Shown: positions 1-8,942, counted from the stretch's first letter. The stretch is 64,000 nucleotides of DNA from UBA2020 sp964551435 (GCA_964551435.1 CAZKBS010000003.1:124001-188000); one strand, 5' to 3'. Translations and numbers: made by a program. Notes: generated by a model from the sequence alone, not told the origin.

Positions 1-1
1 G

Positions 2-229
2 TCGCTGCGCAAGGGCTCGACGCTGACCAAGGAAATGTTCCTCAACCACCTTTATGGCGGTATGGACGAGCCGGAAGTGAAGATTATCGACGTTTTCATC
101 TGCAAGCTGCGCAAGAAAATCGAGAAAATCTCCCCCGAAGGCGGCAACTGTATTGAAACCGTCTGGGGCCGCGGCTATGTGCTGCGCGACCCGAGCGGCG
201 GCGCGGAAAAAGAAACCGCCAACGCCTGA
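2..229 (+). CDS. ctrA: Cell-cycle response regulator CtrA, C-terminal part (partial at left edge)
   Basis: Only the last 75 codons are present; the reading frame is open to the left edge. The protein matches the winged-helix OmpR/PhoB-type DNA-binding domain of alphaproteobacterial CtrA: LTKEMFLNHLYGGMDEPE, then KIIDVFICKLRKK (recognition helix) and ETVWGRGYVLRDP (wing). CtrA is the master transcriptional regulator of the alphaproteobacterial cell cycle and of motility, binding TTAA-N7-TTAA sites after phosphorylation through CckA and ChpT. The receiver domain lies outside the window. A strong terminator follows within 25 bases. Family assignment is very secure because this C-terminal segment is nearly invariant; the function in this organism is inferred from orthologues. 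Confidence 0.95.
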   Translation, partial: SLRKGSTLTKEMFLNHLYGGMDEPEVKIIDVFICKLRKKIEKISPEGGNCIETVWGRGYVLRDPSGGAEKETANA

Positions 230-250
230 CGCAAATAGATATAAAAACAA

Positions 251-280
251 AAACGGCGCCTGCAGCGGCGCCGTTTTTTT
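251..280. terminator. Bidirectional rho-independent terminator between ctrA and cheR
   Basis: A perfect 10-bp stem (251-260 with 267-276), loop TGCAGC, is followed by a T-run to 280 and preceded by an A-rich run. It can end ctrA transcription on the plus strand and the che operon on the minus strand. Confidence 0.9.
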
Positions 281-291
281 ATACGCTGGCC

Positions 292-1137
292 TTACGGCGT
301 GCGCGGCAAGTCTATATCTGAATCGCTGCGCACATAAATGCCGGCCATACCCGCAAGGCCGCAAAACATACCGCCAAGACCGCCCGCACTCTCCGCCGCG
401 CCAAGGAACAGGACACTCCCTGCATGCATGACCCGCTGCAATCCCTGCAGAACCCGCACGCGCGAGGAGGCGTCAAGATACATCAGCACATTGCGGCAAA
501 ACAAAATATCAATGCCCCCGTCGGGGAACGGCGGCGGCTGCAGTAAATTAGCCTGGCGGAACGACACCATACGGCGGATATCATCCTTGATGCGCCATGT
601 TTCACCGTCCTGCATGAAATATTTGATCAGCAATCGGGCGGGCAATCCACGTTGCACGTCAAATTGTACATAGGCCCCGCCCTGCGCGCGCGTGATGATA
701 TCATGTGAAATATCGGTGCCGGTGATGCGGATATCCCAATCCGCGAAGGGCGCGCCATATTCGCGCAGCAGTATCGCCAGAGAATAGGCCTCCTGCCCGC
801 TGGCGCAGGCGGCAGACCAGAGGCGCAGTGATTTTTCCGCCGCGCGGCTTTTGGCAAGCATCGGCAAAAAAGTATCGCGCAGACGGTCAAACGGCGTGAT
901 ATCGCGAAAGAACGAGGTTTCATGGGTGGCCATCGCCTCCACCACGGCCTGACGCACGGCGCGGTTTCCCTCATCACGGCGCAGCATGGAAGCCAGCCCC
1001 TCAATTCCTGCAACGCCTTGCTGCTGCACGATGTGCAGCAAGCGGGTCTCCAGCAGGTAATATTTTTCAGGCGTCATTTGAAGGCCGGATTCACGGCGCA
1101 GCAAATCGGCAAAATAATCAAAGGCTGCCCTGTTCAT
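292..1137 (-). CDS. cheR: Chemotaxis protein methyltransferase CheR
   Basis: Transfers methyl groups from S-adenosylmethionine to glutamates of chemoreceptors in the cytoplasm, the adaptation step opposed by CheB. The 281-residue protein has an N-terminal helical CheR domain (FDYFADLLRRESGLQM...) and a Rossmann methyltransferase domain with the SAM-binding segment LWSAACASGQEAYSLA, then ITGTDIS and FCRNVLMYLD, all family hallmarks. I chose the ATG at 1137, not the longer open frame to 1206, because it overlaps the cheB stop as ATGA and begins at the usual family N-terminus. It is the last gene of the cheA-cheW-cheY-cheB-cheR operon and is followed by the shared terminator. Confidence 0.93.
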   Translation of the reverse strand: MNRAAFDYFADLLRRESGLQMTPEKYYLLETRLLHIVQQQGVAGIEGLASMLRRDEGNRAVRQAVVEAMATHETSFFRDITPFDRLRDTFLPMLAKSRAAEKSLRLWSAACASGQEAYSLAILLREYGAPFADWDIRITGTDISHDIITRAQGGAYVQFDVQRGLPARLLIKYFMQDGETWRIKDDIRRMVSFRQANLLQPPPFPDGGIDILFCRNVLMYLDASSRVRVLQGLQRVMHAGSVLFLGAAESAGGLGGMFCGLAGMAGIYVRSDSDIDLPRTP

Positions 1138-1787
1138 GCCGCCACCCCCGCGCACGCCCATGCAGCGAGCGCTGCGCCGATCGCGCCCAGCGACAGAACA
1201 CGGCAATCAATCCCCGCCGCCGCCACGGCGCCCGGCATGCCCCAGACAACACTGCTGGGGGCGTCTTGAATCCACACATGGCCGCCTGCGGCGGTGACAT
1301 GCTGGCAGCCTGTCAGTCCGTCTTTGCCCATACCTGTCAATATCACAGCCAGCAGATTTTCGCCATAGACGCCGGCAAGGCTTTGTAACATGGGGTCTGC
1401 TGCGGGGCGGCAAAAATGCACAGGCGGCGTTTGCATAAGGCGAATACGGGGACGCCCCTGCGTTTCACCGGCCGTAACACCCAGATGCACACCATCCGGC
1501 GCGACATAAATGCGCCCGGCGCATACCACCTCGCCCGCCGACGCCTCGGCACTGTCGATACCGCTGACGTCTTGCAGCCGCTGTGCCAGCAGCGCATTGA
1601 AGGGTGCGGACATATGCTGGGTGATAAAAAAAGGCGGCGCATGAGCAGGTGACATGCCGGACGACATCCAAGCCGAGCTGAAATCTTCTAGCACGCGTTC
1701 GAGCGCCATGGGCCCACCCGTCGATGCCGCCAGCGCAACCGCGCGGTGTTCGTATAACAGCGGCGGCGATGATACCCCCGCCGTCAT
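1134..1787 (-). CDS. cheB: Stand-alone CheB-type protein-glutamate methylesterase (no receiver domain)
   Basis: Hydrolyses glutamate methyl esters, or deamidates glutamines, on chemoreceptors. The catalytic triad of the CheB C-terminal domain is visible: Ser22 in AASTGGP, His58 in ITQHMS and Asp156 in TGMGKDG. At 217 residues it corresponds only to the methylesterase domain; canonical CheB is about 350 residues with an N-terminal receiver that is released by phosphorylation. No receiver is encoded in frame upstream: cheY ends three bases before the start and is a separate complete protein. The esterase may therefore be constitutive, or controlled in trans by the neighbouring CheY or the CheA receiver. 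Overlaps cheR by ATGA. Confidence 0.88.
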   Translation of the reverse strand: MTAGVSSPPLLYEHRAVALAASTGGPMALERVLEDFSSAWMSSGMSPAHAPPFFITQHMSAPFNALLAQRLQDVSGIDSAEASAGEVVCAGRIYVAPDGVHLGVTAGETQGRPRIRLMQTPPVHFCRPAADPMLQSLAGVYGENLLAVILTGMGKDGLTGCQHVTAAGGHVWIQDAPSSVVWGMPGAVAAAGIDCRVLSLGAIGAALAAWACAGVAA

Positions 1788-1790
1788 GCG

Positions 1791-2156
1791 TCAAATGACC
1801 CCGACCTGACGAAACTTGCTGTGCAGGATGTCTGCATCAAAAGGCTTCATGATATATTCATCCGCACCGGCGGCCAGCGCCGTTTCAATCGCGGGCAGGT
1901 TGTTTTCGGTGGTGCAGAACACGATTTTGACCTGCCCGCCATCCGGCAAGTCCCGCAGCGCCCGCATAAAATCCATGCCGTTCATCACGGGCATATTCCA
2001 GTCCAGCAGCACAAGAATAGGCATCTCTGCGCGGCATATATCCAGTGCCTGCTGCCCGTCGGCGGCTTCAATGCAGGAAAGGCCGATCCCCTCCACCATC
2101 ATGCGCGCCAGTTTGCGCACCACCGCGCTATCATCGACAATCAGACATTTTTTCAT
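1791..2156 (-). CDS. cheY: Single-domain response regulator CheY
   Basis: A 121-residue receiver with every phosphotransfer residue: Asp8/Asp9 (LIVDDS), phospho-acceptor Asp52 (LLDWNMPVMNG), a Thr at about 82-83 and Lys104 (IMKPFD). Such proteins take phosphate from CheA and act on the flagellar switch or as a phosphate sink. It sits between cheW and cheB in the che operon; its ATG overlaps the cheW stop (ATGA) and its stop lies three bases before cheB. The sequence alone does not show whether it targets a motor. Confidence 0.92.
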   Translation of the reverse strand: MKKCLIVDDSAVVRKLARMMVEGIGLSCIEAADGQQALDICRAEMPILVLLDWNMPVMNGMDFMRALRDLPDGGQVKIVFCTTENNLPAIETALAAGADEYIMKPFDADILHSKFRQVGVI

Positions 2157-2626
2157 CGTGGTTGTATCTCACACTCTGTTATCCGCGCAGGGCAAGCGGA
2201 AAGTCCTTGCAGAATAATGCGCATATCAACAAGCGGCATGACCTCTCCCTGCGGGCTTCGGCATATCTTGGCGGCAGCGCCCCGCCACTGCGGCGCGTCA
2301 GGTTCAAGGGGATGAATATTCTCGCGCGGCAAACGCATCATATCGCCCATCGCATCCGCCAATAGACTATAAAACCTCCCGTCGAAGGTCACAATGATAT
2401 TCGCAGCCGCCGACGCCGGTTGCCGCAGCCCCAGTAAATGCGCGGTATCCAGCGCCGTCAGCACATGGCCGCGCAGGTTGACCATGCCTGCAATCCCCGA
2501 GGGTACACCGGGCACCGGCGTCAAGGGCAGACAGCGCGCGACTTCACGCACCGCCTCGACAGCCAGCGCGGATTTTTGCCCGCCCGCCCAAAAAACAAGA
2601 TAGGCATCGTCCATGGCCTGCATCAT
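2153..2626 (-). CDS. cheW: Chemotaxis coupling protein CheW
   Basis: Scaffold protein joining chemoreceptors to the CheA kinase. The 157 residues form one CheW SH3-like domain with the typical signature VPSGIAGMVNLRGHVLTALD. The cheA stop overlaps the first ATG (2626); a GGAGG-rich site lies immediately upstream, so the second ATG at 2623 is equally possible. The stop overlaps the cheY start. No chemoreceptor gene is present in the window, so the receptor partners must be elsewhere. Confidence 0.9.
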   Translation of the reverse strand: MMQAMDDAYLVFWAGGQKSALAVEAVREVARCLPLTPVPGVPSGIAGMVNLRGHVLTALDTAHLLGLRQPASAAANIIVTFDGRFYSLLADAMGDMMRLPRENIHPLEPDAPQWRGAAAKICRSPQGEVMPLVDMRIILQGLSACPARITECEIQPR

Positions 2627-4968
2627 CTCCCCTCCCGCAATGCGGATATTTTTTGCAAAAGGCCACTGCGGTCGAACTTCGTGATAAAATCATCGAATCC
2701 CGCAGCGCGCCCGCGCTGTTCATCCTGCCGCGTCGCATGTGCGGAGAGCGCCAGAAGCGGCGTTCGGCGCCACGCGCTGTCCCCATCCCTGATGCGGCGG
2801 GCAAAATCAAGCCCATCCATGGCAGGCATTTCGATATCGCTGATAATCACATCAAATACCGAACCGCCATCGCGTAAAGCCAGCGCCGCCGCCGCATCAC
2901 CGGCAATTTCGACGTGATATCCGGCATCGCGCAGCAGCGGCGCCAGCAAGCTGCAGAAAAACGGGCTGTCATCGACCAGCAAAATACGCCCCTGCGGCGC
3001 CGTATCGCTGGCGCCGGATATAACCTCGACGGCCTGCCCCTTCATCATGCGAATACCTGCTGTGCAAAGTTCTTCATCAACAGCCTTCACGTCATCGACG
3101 TGGCTGCATAATATTGCCTCCCCGCTGCGCAGCAGGATCAAACGCCGTATATCGGCCTGACTATCCGCGGACATCAGACGCGCAGGATAAACATCGGCAC
3201 CGACGCAGGCATAAATCCCGCCATCCTGTGATTGCCGGATCATATCGGGCTGCACGCGGCAGATATGCCGCACGCGCGCGGCATCCATCGCGAATGTTTT
3301 GCGGGCCGCGCTGAAAAATATCATGTCGCGCTGCGGGCGCGGCTTTTCAGGTGTGGCCGATGGCGGCGGCAAGGATCGCACATGCTGTCGCAGCAACACA
3401 CGGCGCACGTCCGGCACCAGCGCCGCAAATCCGTCATCCAGCAGCACAAGCCCCAGATAAAGCCCCGCACTGTCTATCAATGGCGGCAGGGGTTTGATAA
3501 CCGCCTCGGCAATCGAAAGAATTTCTTCGGCCGCCAGCACGGCGCACATTCCCTCTGCCTGCACAATAATGCCGTATCTGTTTTTGGAAGATACTGCCCC
3601 CTCCTCTGCCGCCAGAACCTGCGGCAAGGACAGCACCGGCAGCGGCGCTCCGCGCCAGTAAAAAATAGGCCGCCCGCCCGCCATATCCATCTGCGGCGGT
3701 AACAGGCATATTTCAGCAATATTCGCGCGCGGCACGGCAAAGCGCTGCCCCGCCGCCGCCACCAGCGCCACAGGCATCATCGCAAGCGTAAGCGGCACGC
3801 GAATGGTAAAAACGGCACCGCCGCCATCGGCCGCAGAAGCCTCTACCGTGACGCTGCCGCCAAAATTTTCAACCTGCGTCCGTACGGCATCCAGCCCGAC
3901 GCCGCGGCCCGCCATATCGCTGATCTGCGCCGCCGTTGAAAATCCGCGCCTGAAAATCATATCGGCGATATCCTGCGGCGGCAGCGCGCCCTGACGCGCG
4001 GGCGGTATCAGTCCCTGTGCCTGTGCGCGCGCGGCGATGGCGGCAAGATCAAGACCACCGCCGTCATCGCTGACTGTCAATATCACCTGTCCGTCTGCCG
4101 CACGGGCGGCAATCGTAATCACGCCCGTATCAGGCTTGCCGCGCGCACGGCGCATATCGGGCCGCTCGATGCCATGCGACAGGCTATTTCGCACCAGATG
4201 CGCCAGCGGGTCGCGCAGCAAATCCAGCACTTGCCTGTCCAGCAGCGTATCACCGCCCGATGTTTCAAGACGTGCGGAAATCCCCGCCTCCGCCGCCATA
4301 TCGCGGACAAGGCGGGGCAGGCTGCGCCATGCCTCCATCACGGGCTGAAGCCGCGCGCGCAGCACTTCGGATTGCAGCCGCGCGGTCAGCTGCGCCAGAT
4401 GAGTTTCCACCGCGGCGGGCTGGCGCCCCAGGCGCTGCATCTTGCCGCGCACAAGCCCCATTTCCGCGCTCAAAGCCAGCAGGTTATCAAACACATCGCC
4501 CTGCACGCGCAGCAATCCCCCCTGCAGCGGCGCGCCGCGCATAGCCCGCGCCGTTTGCGGCACAGTAAAATCCTCACCGTGCGCCGCGCCATGTAGCGCC
4601 TCTGTGATTTCGGCCTCCTGCGGCGCCGGACTGGCGTCTTCGCTGCCGCCCTCGCCGACAATCCGGCTGACGATATCACGCATCACATCCAGCGCCGCCA
4701 GCACAAGGCCGATATGCACAGGCACCAGGGTAACGCGCCGCTCGCGCGCGGCCATCAGCAAATCCTCGGCTGCATGGGCAATGGCGGCCAGACGGCGGAA
4801 GCCGAGAAAACTGCATGTTCCTTTCAAACTATGCGCGGCACGAAACAATTCCGCCAGCGCCTGCGCATCTTGCGGATGACGCTCGAGCGTCACCAGCTGG
4901 TTTTCGATGGACAAAAACCGCTCTTCCGCTTCGGCTACAAAATCCTGCAAAATATCGTCGGTGCGCAT
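2623..4968 (-). CDS. cheA: Hybrid chemotaxis histidine kinase CheA with C-terminal receiver domain
   Basis: Sensor kinase of a chemosensory array, 781 residues. Domains in order: HPt (1-105) with phospho-accepting His46 in RAAHSLKGTCSFLGF; no P2 regulator-binding domain; dimerisation and HATPase region (about 150-395) with N-box LVRNSLSHGIE, DDGGGLD and GRGVGLDAV; a CheW-like domain (about 395-530); a second, more divergent CheW-like segment (about 547-650); and a receiver (658-781) with Asp666/667, phospho-acceptor Asp711 and Lys764. Loss of P2 and gain of a receiver resemble CheA proteins of alternative chemosensory systems (FrzE, ChpA type) rather than the E. coli form. First gene of the che operon; the 167-base gap upstream should hold the promoter. 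Confidence 0.93.
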   Translation of the reverse strand: MRTDDILQDFVAEAEERFLSIENQLVTLERHPQDAQALAELFRAAHSLKGTCSFLGFRRLAAIAHAAEDLLMAARERRVTLVPVHIGLVLAALDVMRDIVSRIVGEGGSEDASPAPQEAEITEALHGAAHGEDFTVPQTARAMRGAPLQGGLLRVQGDVFDNLLALSAEMGLVRGKMQRLGRQPAAVETHLAQLTARLQSEVLRARLQPVMEAWRSLPRLVRDMAAEAGISARLETSGGDTLLDRQVLDLLRDPLAHLVRNSLSHGIERPDMRRARGKPDTGVITIAARAADGQVILTVSDDGGGLDLAAIAARAQAQGLIPPARQGALPPQDIADMIFRRGFSTAAQISDMAGRGVGLDAVRTQVENFGGSVTVEASAADGGGAVFTIRVPLTLAMMPVALVAAAGQRFAVPRANIAEICLLPPQMDMAGGRPIFYWRGAPLPVLSLPQVLAAEEGAVSSKNRYGIIVQAEGMCAVLAAEEILSIAEAVIKPLPPLIDSAGLYLGLVLLDDGFAALVPDVRRVLLRQHVRSLPPPSATPEKPRPQRDMIFFSAARKTFAMDAARVRHICRVQPDMIRQSQDGGIYACVGADVYPARLMSADSQADIRRLILLRSGEAILCSHVDDVKAVDEELCTAGIRMMKGQAVEVISGASDTAPQGRILLVDDSPFFCSLLAPLLRDAGYHVEIAGDAAAALALRDGGSVFDVIISDIEMPAMDGLDFARRIRDGDSAWRRTPLLALSAHATRQDEQRGRAAGFDDFITKFDRSGLLQKISALREGR

Positions 4969-5021
4969 ATCCCCCCGCGCGGCGCAGAGATGCGCCCTTT
5001 ATTTATGATGACGCGAAGGGA

Positions 5022-5036
5022 TTAAGTTTCGGTTAT
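5022..5036. promoter_or_regulatory. Candidate CtrA-binding site upstream of cheA
   Basis: TTAA at 5022-5025, seven bases, then TTAT at 5033-5036: one base away from the CtrA consensus TTAA-N7-TTAA, 54 bases upstream of the cheA start. The gap 4969-5135 otherwise shows no clear terminator. A single near-match may occur by chance. Confidence 0.35.
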
Positions 5037-5135
5037 CCGAAATCACGGGCATACACAGGCATGCAAATGCAGCGGGCGGCCGCAGCGAAAATCGCCGCAA
5101 ACCGCCTGCCATATGTCATACAGCAGGGTGCGCTG

Positions 5136-5783
5136 TTATTGCGCTTTAATCGTAAATTCGATGCGACCGAATTCTTTTTGCGCCTGCCAGCCAAGACCGA
5201 TTCCGAAATAATCGGCAAAACGGCCCGTGACATAGGCATGCACAGAACGCGGATCAAGATCTTCCGCCGGCGTCTCGCCTTTGAGCGCGGCTTCGGCCCC
5301 TTCGCGGAAACCGGCGTGATTGCCGGTGACGAGGACGCGGATACCCGTATTCCCCTCAAGCGCGGAGACGGAGATTTTACCCTCCCCGTGGTTGCATTCT
5401 TCGGCCAGCACCAGAAGGTTCAGCAGCACCTTGAAAAAACCGCGTGGCGGCATGGAAAATTTGACGCCGAGGTCAGGCTCGAATTCCGCCTGAATGCGAC
5501 CCTGCCCGATAAGATCGGTAAAGGCATCGCGGATATCCTTGAAACCGACGTTTTTATCGGTGCCCGCCGCGCCGTAGGACAGGCGAAACGCCTTGAGCCG
5601 GATAGACGCCTGCTGCGCGCTAGAGGCAATCAGCTGCACGGCCTCGTCACCGGCATCTTCGCCCAGTTCCTGCATCAGCTCCACGCCGTTATTGACAGCG
5701 CCGACAGGGCTGACAAGGTCGTGGCAAATGCGCGAAGCGATGAGTTCCGTCACGCGCGGGTGCAGTGTCAAATTTTCGTTCAT
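5136..5783 (-). CDS. chpT: Histidine phosphotransferase ChpT
   Basis: Passes phosphate from the hybrid kinase CckA to CtrA and CpdR. The 215-residue protein has the ChpT signature: a dimerising helical hairpin with phospho-accepting His21 in ASRICHDLVSPVGAVNNG, followed by a degenerate, non-ATP-binding HATPase-like fold (VLLNLLVLAEECN; the G-boxes needed for ATP binding are absent). Length and motifs match alphaproteobacterial ChpT (DUF2328). It lies between pgm/manB and cheA on the same strand, 40 bases after the mutase, and near the ctrA end at the left edge of the window. Confidence 0.92.
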   Translation of the reverse strand: MNENLTLHPRVTELIASRICHDLVSPVGAVNNGVELMQELGEDAGDEAVQLIASSAQQASIRLKAFRLSYGAAGTDKNVGFKDIRDAFTDLIGQGRIQAEFEPDLGVKFSMPPRGFFKVLLNLLVLAEECNHGEGKISVSALEGNTGIRVLVTGNHAGFREGAEAALKGETPAEDLDPRSVHAYVTGRFADYFGIGLGWQAQKEFGRIEFTIKAQ

Positions 5784-5823
5784 GTTATCCCCTCTCCCCT
5801 TGTAGGTTTAATATCCGCCTGTA

Positions 5824-7239
5824 TCAAAACGGCGATGCGATGCCGCTTTGCGCCAGTTGCGATACCAGCTGCGCCTTCAGCCGCTCCAGCCCTTCGGCGT
5901 TGAAGCCTTCGGCACGGATGGTCAGCACGTCTTCGGTATTCGACGCGCGCATCAGCCACCAGCCGTCCGGCGTGGTGACGCGCACTCCATCAATGTCGTT
6001 GATGGACAGGTCTTTGGCTTTTTCGGCGCGCAGGCGCGACAGGATTTCAGGCGCGATTTTGAATTTACGTTCCGCCGGTACATGAAAACGCACTTCAGGC
6101 GTATTCTGCATTTTCGGCAAATGCGCTACCAGCGCGGACAGCGACTTGCCGCTGCGGCTCAGGATATCCAAAAGGCGCACGGCGCAATAAGGGCCGTCAT
6201 CAAAACCGTAATATTTGTCGGCAAAGCAAATATGCCCTGCCAACTCCCCTGCCAGAGGGGATTTCAGCTCCAGCGCGCGCGCCTTGATAAGCGAGTGCCC
6301 GGTGTTCCACATCACGGGCTTGCCACCGAGGCGTTCAACTTCGTCAAACAGCACGCGGCTGCATTTCACATCGGCAATGATATGCGCGCCCGGATGGGTT
6401 TTCAAAACCTCCGCCGCGTAAACCGCCATGATGATATCGGCCCAAAGGATATTACCCTCGGCATCCACCGCGCCCACGCGGTCACCGTCACCATCGAAAC
6501 CGATACCGATATCGCAGCCGTTGTCGCGCACGGCTTTTTGCAAATCGACAAGGTTTTTGGCCACGGTCGGGTCGGGGTGATGGTTCGGAAAGGTGCCGTC
6601 GATATCATCGAACAACAACACATGTTTTCCCGGCATTTTTTTGACAAGGCGGCGGATAATTTCGCCCGTGGCGCCATTGCCGCAATCCCATGCGATGCTA
6701 AGGTCGCGCGCGCCCTGATAATCGGCGAGCATGCGATCCACATAGGCATCCTGCACATCGGCCTCAGTCATCTGGCCTGCGCCGGATTCAAAATCCCCCG
6801 CCGCGGAAATCTTGCCGATTTCCTGTACCATGGCGCCATAGAAAGGGCCGGATTGATAGGCCATCTTGATACCGTTATAACTGAGCGGGCTATGCGATCC
6901 CGTCACAACCACCGCCGCATCCATGCCGCGGGTTTTCATGGCGAAATAGACCATCGGCGTCGGGCCAAGGCCGATGTTTTCAACATCAAGGCCGCAGTCC
7001 GTCAAACCGCGCATGACATTCGCGGAAAAAGACGGCGAGCTTTCGCGACCGTCATACCCGACCACCACTTTCTTGCCGCCGCGGCGTTTCACCATGGTGC
7101 CAAAGGCACGGCCGATGAAATAGCAATCTTCATCGCGCAGCGTATCGCCCACTGTGCCGCGGATATCGTATTCGCGCAGAATGCCGGGGTTGATCACATG
7201 GGTTTGTTTTTGCGCGGCGCGCGCGGTGTCTGCAGTCAT
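5824..7239 (-). CDS. Phosphomannomutase/phosphoglucomutase
   Basis: Interconverts hexose 6- and 1-phosphates for nucleotide-sugar, lipopolysaccharide or exopolysaccharide synthesis. The 471-residue alpha-D-phosphohexomutase shows all four active-site loops: phosphoserine loop VVTGSHSPLSYNG with Ser115, metal loop DGDGDRVGAVD (249 onward), the sugar loop near AGHICFADKYYGFDDG, and the phosphate loop RASNTEDVLTIRAEG near the C-terminus. Similar to Pseudomonas AlgC and to ManB/Pgm in length. Glucose versus mannose preference cannot be told from sequence. Transcribed toward chpT, 40 bases apart, so the two may be co-transcribed. Confidence 0.93.
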   Translation of the reverse strand: MTADTARAAQKQTHVINPGILREYDIRGTVGDTLRDEDCYFIGRAFGTMVKRRGGKKVVVGYDGRESSPSFSANVMRGLTDCGLDVENIGLGPTPMVYFAMKTRGMDAAVVVTGSHSPLSYNGIKMAYQSGPFYGAMVQEIGKISAAGDFESGAGQMTEADVQDAYVDRMLADYQGARDLSIAWDCGNGATGEIIRRLVKKMPGKHVLLFDDIDGTFPNHHPDPTVAKNLVDLQKAVRDNGCDIGIGFDGDGDRVGAVDAEGNILWADIIMAVYAAEVLKTHPGAHIIADVKCSRVLFDEVERLGGKPVMWNTGHSLIKARALELKSPLAGELAGHICFADKYYGFDDGPYCAVRLLDILSRSGKSLSALVAHLPKMQNTPEVRFHVPAERKFKIAPEILSRLRAEKAKDLSINDIDGVRVTTPDGWWLMRASNTEDVLTIRAEGFNAEGLERLKAQLVSQLAQSGIASPF

Positions 7240-7445
7240 GCCTCACCTGTATTTGCATAAAATTTTGATAGGTTTTGTCCGCAAGTATTATCGCCGCCCC
7301 TGCCCAAAGCACAAGGCGAAAGGCATGCAAAGCCGCCCGCCCGCCGCGCCAATCGCCTGAAAACCTTTATATTTTTCATATTGATTTTCACGTCCGCCCC
7401 GCATAGGATAAGCACGCCCCAGATCAACCACACCGGATTTTCCGC

Positions 7446-8012
7446 ATGCGCCGCATGACGCCCGACAGTATTCGCGAAGAATTCAACACCCAGCAAGACA
7501 AGCACGAAAAGCAGTGGTCGGACTGGGGGCTGACGCAAGCGCTTGAAGATATCAGCCTTGCCCTGCGCGACATCCGCCAGCAAGGACACGATGTATCGCT
7601 GGACATGATCGGGACGCCGTCAGAACAGGTGTTTTCGATGATGCCGCAAAGCGGGATGACCGTGCCTGTCAGCGGGCTTTTGCGTATCGGCGGGATTGAT
7701 TATCTGTTGGGGATCGTCACCAAACAGAATGGCAATCCCTGCCTGAAGCTGTGCGTATCCGAATTCGATATCCGGTTTCAGGGTGTGAACGGCAAAGTCA
7801 AGGAAGGCGATTTTCGCCAGGCCGTGCGTTCAAACATTTATGACCTCAAAGGCGATGCCGATGCACTGGTGAAATTCCAGAAAGAAATCATCCGCCACTG
7901 CGCGCGCAACAAAGTAATTGCCGACCACGATCCTGCCGGTACGCTGGGCGCGGACACGCAGGGCAAAAAGCCGGTGGCAAAATCCGCTTTGCAAAAGCCT
8001 GCAAATGGCTAA
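7446..8012 (+). CDS. Hypothetical protein, possible PAS-like fold
   Basis: I do not recognise this 188-residue soluble protein. Residues 1-60 look helical (QQDKHEKQWSDWGLTQALED); 60-135 look like mixed strand and helix (VPVSGLLRIGGIDYLLGIV, CLKLCVSEFDIRFQG); the tail is basic and low in complexity. No signal peptide, membrane segment or catalytic motif is visible. A second in-frame ATG at 7455 is an alternative start; no strong ribosome binding site favours either. It is divergent from the mutase and ends ten bases before the RlmM-like gene, suggesting co-transcription. A PAS-type sensor is only a guess. Confidence 0.7.
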   Translation: MRRMTPDSIREEFNTQQDKHEKQWSDWGLTQALEDISLALRDIRQQGHDVSLDMIGTPSEQVFSMMPQSGMTVPVSGLLRIGGIDYLLGIVTKQNGNPCLKLCVSEFDIRFQGVNGKVKEGDFRQAVRSNIYDLKGDADALVKFQKEIIRHCARNKVIADHDPAGTLGADTQGKKPVAKSALQKPANG

Positions 8013-8021
8013 ACTGCGCAC

Positions 8022-8942
8022 ATGAGCGCACAAAACAGCACAACCCCCTTTTCCGCCTATCTGGCCCCCGACGGCTTCACCGACGATCTGGTGGCCGAAC
8101 TGGGCGATCGCGTCCGCGATGTATATGACCGTCTGGTGATTGCCGACGGCCCCGCGACCCATGCGGTCTGGGCGGAGAATATCTGGCGCAATCCGCAATT
8201 CATCGAAATCGATTCCATCGGAGATGCCGCCAAAAAACTGCGCGCCATCCAGCGCAGCTGGGCGAACTATGCTTTCGATTTTCACCGCCGTAGCCGGCTT
8301 ATCACCGAAAAACTGCCACATGTATCGGGCAAGCCGCTGGTGTTTGGCAAACCGCTGCCGACCTCGCCGCTCGGCTCTTGGACGCTGCTGCAAGATGATC
8401 TTATGCTGGCGGCATCGGATTGTTCCAGCGCGGTACCCAATGGCGCTTTTATTTTCGAAGAAAACAAGGAAGAGCCGCCAAACCGCGCCTACCTGAAACT
8501 CTGGGAAGCACTGACGCGTGTGCCGCGGATGCCGCAGGCGGGCGAAACCTGCCTTGACCTTGGCGCCTGCCCCGGCGGCTGGACATGGGTTTTGCAAAAA
8601 CTCGGCGCGCAGGTGATCAGCGTCGACAAGGCGCCACTGGCCCCGAATATTGCGGCGCTGCCGAATATCAAATACGTGCAGCAAAGCGCCTTCGCGCTGA
8701 AACCCGCCGATATCGGACAGCTCGACTGGCTGTTTTCGGATATTATCTGCTACCCCGAACGGCTGCTGCGTCTGGTCAGGGAATGGAAAGACTCCGGCCT
8801 TGTCAGAAACATGGTCTGCACTATCAAATTTCAGGGCGAAACCGATTTCAAAACGACAGAATCTTTCCTTGAAATCGCTGGTTCGACCGCTTTCCACCTT
8901 TATAATAACAAGCACGAAATCACCTGGATTTGTCTGGAGTAA
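8022..8942 (+). CDS. RlmM-like 23S rRNA 2'-O-ribose methyltransferase
   Basis: A 306-residue SAM-dependent RrmJ/FtsJ-fold methyltransferase. The SAM loop is TCLDLGACPGGWTWVLQ (about 180-196), followed by VISVDKAPLAP, the acidic DWLFSDIICYP, the catalytic-lysine segment CTIKFQGETDF and the terminal NNKHEITWICLE, giving the K-D-K-E type tetrad of ribose methyltransferases. The N-terminal ~160 residues resemble the substrate-binding part of RlmM, which modifies C2498 of 23S rRNA. Exact target is inferred. Sits between the unknown protein and aminopeptidase P, whose ATG is six bases after its stop. Confidence 0.82.
   Translation: MSAQNSTTPFSAYLAPDGFTDDLVAELGDRVRDVYDRLVIADGPATHAVWAENIWRNPQFIEIDSIGDAAKKLRAIQRSWANYAFDFHRRSRLITEKLPHVSGKPLVFGKPLPTSPLGSWTLLQDDLMLAASDCSSAVPNGAFIFEENKEEPPNRAYLKLWEALTRVPRMPQAGETCLDLGACPGGWTWVLQKLGAQVISVDKAPLAPNIAALPNIKYVQQSAFALKPADIGQLDWLFSDIICYPERLLRLVREWKDSGLVRNMVCTIKFQGETDFKTTESFLEIAGSTAFHLYNNKHEITWICLE

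Noticed and set aside
5848..7260. 470-codon plus-strand frame opposite the phosphohexomutase
   Set aside because: Antisense shadow; the minus-strand protein has all four active-site loops.
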